Below, piece by piece: positions 61,699 through 64,000 of a stretch of 64,000 nt of DNA. Source of the stretch: Planctomycetia bacterium (GTDB taxonomy: Bacteria; Planctomycetota; Phycisphaerae; UBA1845; UTPLA1); the NCBI GenBank assembly GCA_015200345.1, contig CP054187.1, positions 3,270,470-3,334,469 on the forward strand. The letters run 5' to 3'. Numbering within the stretch: the stretch's first letter is position 1; every line of letters starts with the position of its first letter. Position numbers and translations under genes: made by a program. A model generated the notes under the pieces. It worked only from the letters and a program-made list of their open reading frames with translations. It made no database searches and was not told the DNA's origin.

Positions 61699-62199
61699 AT
61701 GATGATGAAGGATAATCGAAACACAGGTCACGGCGCGCGGCACGCGGGCCGTCAGGCGACTCATTTTGGTCGCGCTGCGCTGTTGTTGCTGCCTGCGGTT
61801 TATTGTCTGACCGGTTGCGGTCCGACGTGGCTGATCGAGCCGCGCGCGGCCGAGCGGATCGCGCAGGATGAGAACAAGCCGCTTCTGATCTATTTCAAGG
61901 CGTGGGATTCCTCGCAGCATCGCAACATGGTGCTCGAGGTCTTCAACAACCCGGCGGTCAAATCCGAGTTGCTCGACACGGTGAATCTCGAACTGGAGTT
62001 CGCGTTCTTCCCGGAATACTGCAAGCGATACAACGTACAGAGGCCGCAGGTGTGCGTCATGTGTACGCCGGATGGTCGCCGCGTGGATACGCCTTTTTAC
62101 GTGAATCCTGTTCCCGCGCCGGAGCATTTCCTGACGTGGCTGAAACGCGTGAAGGAAGAGGCCAAGCCCTCGTCCGCCAGCAGCTCACCGGCGAAATGA
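61699..62199 (+). CDS. Lipoprotein with thioredoxin-like fold, active-site cysteines missing
   Basis: The 166-residue product has a lipobox 'LTGC' after the signal segment. The mature part reads 'NKPLLIYFKAWDSSQHRNMVLEVFNNPAVKSELLDTVNLELEF', the pattern of YbbN/DUF255-type thioredoxin-fold domains. The redox C-x-x-C position holds 'WDSSQH', so it is not a disulphide oxidoreductase. Function is unknown; perhaps it is a folding or binding module. It starts 19 bases after the RNase gene. Three ATGs in a row leave the exact start uncertain by two codons. Confidence 0.7.
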   Translation: MMMKDNRNTGHGARHAGRQATHFGRAALLLLPAVYCLTGCGPTWLIEPRAAERIAQDENKPLLIYFKAWDSSQHRNMVLEVFNNPAVKSELLDTVNLELEFAFFPEYCKRYNVQRPQVCVMCTPDGRRVDTPFYVNPVPAPEHFLTWLKRVKEEAKPSSASSSPAK

Positions 62200-62209
62200 T
62201 GCAAGGGTC

Positions 62210-63664
62210 CTATTGGCGCGCGGGCGCCGATTGCGTTTCGTGGATTGACGACGGCAGGTTTGAGAGGGACTCGTCAAGCGTCCGAGCGAGGAGGTCCACG
62301 GTTCTCCGGGTTGCTCCGGTGTTTCGCCGCACGACCTCCTGCGCGCGGCGACCCATCGCGCGGGCCGTTTCCGGCGCGGCGAGGAGCTTCGTCAGCACTG
62401 CGGACAGGCTTGCTGCGGCGGCCGCATGATCGGCTGCCGGTGGCGTGATCTGCACGGCGGCTTCGTCGGCAAGCAATTGGCCCGCCGCGTCGGCGAAGTT
62501 GTCGACAAACGGGCCGAAACACATCGGCTTGCCCAGACCGGCCACTTCCATCAGATCCGACCCGCCCAGCGGCACGAGCGAACGCCCTACGAAGACAATT
62601 GTAGCTAATGCATAGAACTTGCGCAGCTCGCCCATGGTGTCGCCGAGGTAGACGCGCGGCGCGGTATCGGTGGCCGAGTGAGATTCGCCGTCGCGGCACT
62701 GGCTGCGGCGCACGCACGCGAAGCCGCGCGATGCGATCAACCGAGCGACTTCATCAAACCGTTCCGGTTTCCGCGGGATGATCGCCAGTTGCAGCGCGGG
62801 GCGCTGCGCGGCGAGCGATTCAAACGCATCGAGCACGATCGCCTCTTCATCCGGACCGGTCGAACCGGCGACGATGAATGGTACCGCCCGGTCGATTCCC
62901 ATCGCGGCGGCCAGCTCTGCATCGCCCGCCACCGAATCACCGATCACGGCCGTGTCGTACTTCATGCTTCCGATGGTGTGAACGCGGTCGGCGGGCACGC
63001 CCAGCTCGCGGAAACGCGCCGCGTAGGTTTCATCCTGCGCGGCAACGAAAGCGATCTGTGAGAACATCCTCCGCGCCACGCGGCGTACGACGGGGATTCG
63101 AAAGCGCCGCATCGATTTCTCCGCCGTGATACGGCCGTTCGCCACGCAAACGGGGACTCCGATCGACGCCGCGAGGTCGATTAAGTTCGGCCAGACTTCC
63201 AGTTCCATCAACACGATTGCGGCAGGGCGAACGCGCGCCAGGGTGCGCCGCACCGCGAACGAGAAATCCAGCGGATAGCGAAAGACGAGTTTGTCGGGAT
63301 AGAGACGCTGCGCGGCCGCGAAGCCGGTGTCGGTCGTGGCCGACATGGCGACGACGCAGGCGGGAAAGCGTGATTCGATCTCGGTGACGAGGGCGCGCGT
63401 CGCGTTGACTTCGCCGAGGGACACCGCGTGGACCCAGATGCAGCGCGATCGCCCGACGCGCCAGGGGACGCCGCCCAGGCGCTGTCCCCAGCCGCGACGA
63501 TTTTTGCCGAGGGCGATCATCTGGTATAGCAGAAAGGGCAGGTAGAGCGCGGCGGCCAGTAAATAGACAAGATTAAGAATTGCCGCGCGCAGCGTCAGCG
63601 GCGGGCGCGCTGCTCGCTCGCCCCGCGCCAGCAGGCCCGCGGTCAGTCCTTCTTCAGGCAGCAC
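62210..63664 (-). CDS. waaA: 3-deoxy-D-manno-octulosonic acid transferase WaaA
   Basis: WaaA transfers Kdo from CMP-Kdo to lipid A. The 484-residue GT-B protein has an N-terminal membrane-anchoring helix, '[19 protein letters not shown]', 'MSATTDTGF', '[10 protein letters not shown]', '[11 protein letters not shown]' and the C-terminal '[25 protein letters not shown]'. These match the family. The usual 'ERFG' at the end of the N-terminal helix region reads 'GWGQRLG', so Gln61 occupies the place of the catalytic Glu. The start is GTG, overlapping the SEC-C gene end by 22 bases. Confidence 0.93.
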   Translation of the reverse strand: MLPEEGLTAGLLARGERAARPPLTLRAAILNLVYLLAAALYLPFLLYQMIALGKNRRGWGQRLGGVPWRVGRSRCIWVHAVSLGEVNATRALVTEIESRFPACVVAMSATTDTGFAAAQRLYPDKLVFRYPLDFSFAVRRTLARVRPAAIVLMELEVWPNLIDLAASIGVPVCVANGRITAEKSMRRFRIPVVRRVARRMFSQIAFVAAQDETYAARFRELGVPADRVHTIGSMKYDTAVIGDSVAGDAELAAAMGIDRAVPFIVAGSTGPDEEAIVLDAFESLAAQRPALQLAIIPRKPERFDEVARLIASRGFACVRRSQCRDGESHSATDTAPRVYLGDTMGELRKFYALATIVFVGRSLVPLGGSDLMEVAGLGKPMCFGPFVDNFADAAGQLLADEAAVQITPPAADHAAAAASLSAVLTKLLAAPETARAMGRRAQEVVRRNTGATRRTVDLLARTLDESLSNLPSSIHETQSAPARQ

Positions 63665-63852
63665 TGCTTGTATTTCTTGCCGCTCCCGCAGGGGCAGGGG
63701 TCGTTGCGGCCCGGCTCGGCCTTCGAGTTCTTGATGGGTTCGACCGGCGGCGGCAGCGGCGGTTCGTCCTCGCCGGGCAGACCCTTGCGCGCCTGCTCCC
63801 TGGCCTCGCGCTGGCGCTCGTAGTGTCGACTGAAGCGATCGTCTTTGCTCAC
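63643..63852 (-). CDS. Small SEC-C motif protein
   Basis: This 69-residue protein ends in '[19 protein letters not shown]', the SEC-C zinc-binding motif also found at the C-terminus of SecA. The rest is charged and low-complexity ('[18 protein letters not shown]'). It may bind zinc and SecB or ribosomes, as SEC-C modules do, but no function can be given. Its GTG start fits the frame, and its last 22 bases overlap waaA. Confidence 0.8.
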   Translation of the reverse strand: MSKDDRFSRHYERQREAREQARKGLPGEDEPPLPPPVEPIKNSKAEPGRNDPCPCGSGKKYKQCCLKKD

Positions 63853-64000
63853 GGCGGACGCCCTTTCGTTGTGAAATTCCGCGTGTAGCTTAACGCCGAG
63901 CCGTTGGCCGACAAGCGCGAAGTCGATCGGCCTCCTTCACCCATTCGGAATCCGACCGAACGCCGCTACACTCTGGAGCCGCGCCCTTTTTCAACCGGGA

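Noticed and set aside
63853..64000. Gene at the right edge
   Set aside because: About 150 bases without a start, ribosome-binding site or coding pattern; TACACT near 63967 could be a promoter for something beyond the window but is not supported.

Overview
The window is GC-rich, gene-dense chromosomal DNA from a diderm bacterium. It most resembles Planctomycetota (a Phycisphaerae-type lineage). This placement is an inference from gene content: a pseudopilin-like protein with the planctomycetal 'R-x-x-C-x-x-N-L-x-x-I-G' motif, an exported protein with 'DCNxNGxxD…DECD' repeats and a C-terminal sorting tail, many lineage-specific exported proteins, and LPS genes (lpxD, waaA, hldE) beside flagellar (fliM) and type IV pilus (pilT) genes. 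No rRNA, tRNA, CRISPR array, integrated phage or insertion sequence is visible. The only mobile-looking DNA is a structured intergenic repeat present in two full inverted copies.

Layout. 0-7 kb: end of a DnaJ/CbpA co-chaperone, small membrane protein, xerD, two-component pair, isoprenylcysteine-methyltransferase-like protein, lpxD. 7-20 kb: exported metzincin-like protein, S9 peptidase, endonuclease V, a 977-residue exported orphan, the yidD-trmB pair, fliM and three anchored small proteins. 20-32 kb: lipoprotein hydrolase and polytopic membrane protein, a two-subunit M16 peptidase with a split active site, yhbY, two related tiny secreted proteins, mutY, murJ and pilT. 32-43 kb: a surface-polysaccharide neighbourhood (asnB-like amidotransferase, three glycosyltransferases, outer-membrane barrel, lipoprotein, FecR-domain protein, hldE). 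43.7-45 kb: a ParA-type ATPase fused to a CBM48/AMPK-type glycogen-binding domain, the most unusual gene here. 46-51 kb: a TetR regulator with a well-formed promoter and palindromic operator, then paaABCD and hppD. 51-58 kb: gyrA, comF, then hpf-ptsN-ptsH-ptsI (a regulatory PTS without permease). 58-64 kb: DUF2344 protein, RNase E/G with very long low-complexity extensions, lipoprotein, waaA and a SEC-C protein.

Themes. Envelope and LPS assembly dominate (LpxD, HldE, WaaA, MurJ, YidD, barrel, polysaccharide genes). Aromatic catabolism is a discrete regulated block that lacks the paaE reductase. Four genes have a TATAAT/TAGAAT-like box placed so that transcription should begin at or within one base of the start codon, suggesting leaderless mRNAs. 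Long antisense ORFs are common because of high GC3 and were not annotated.
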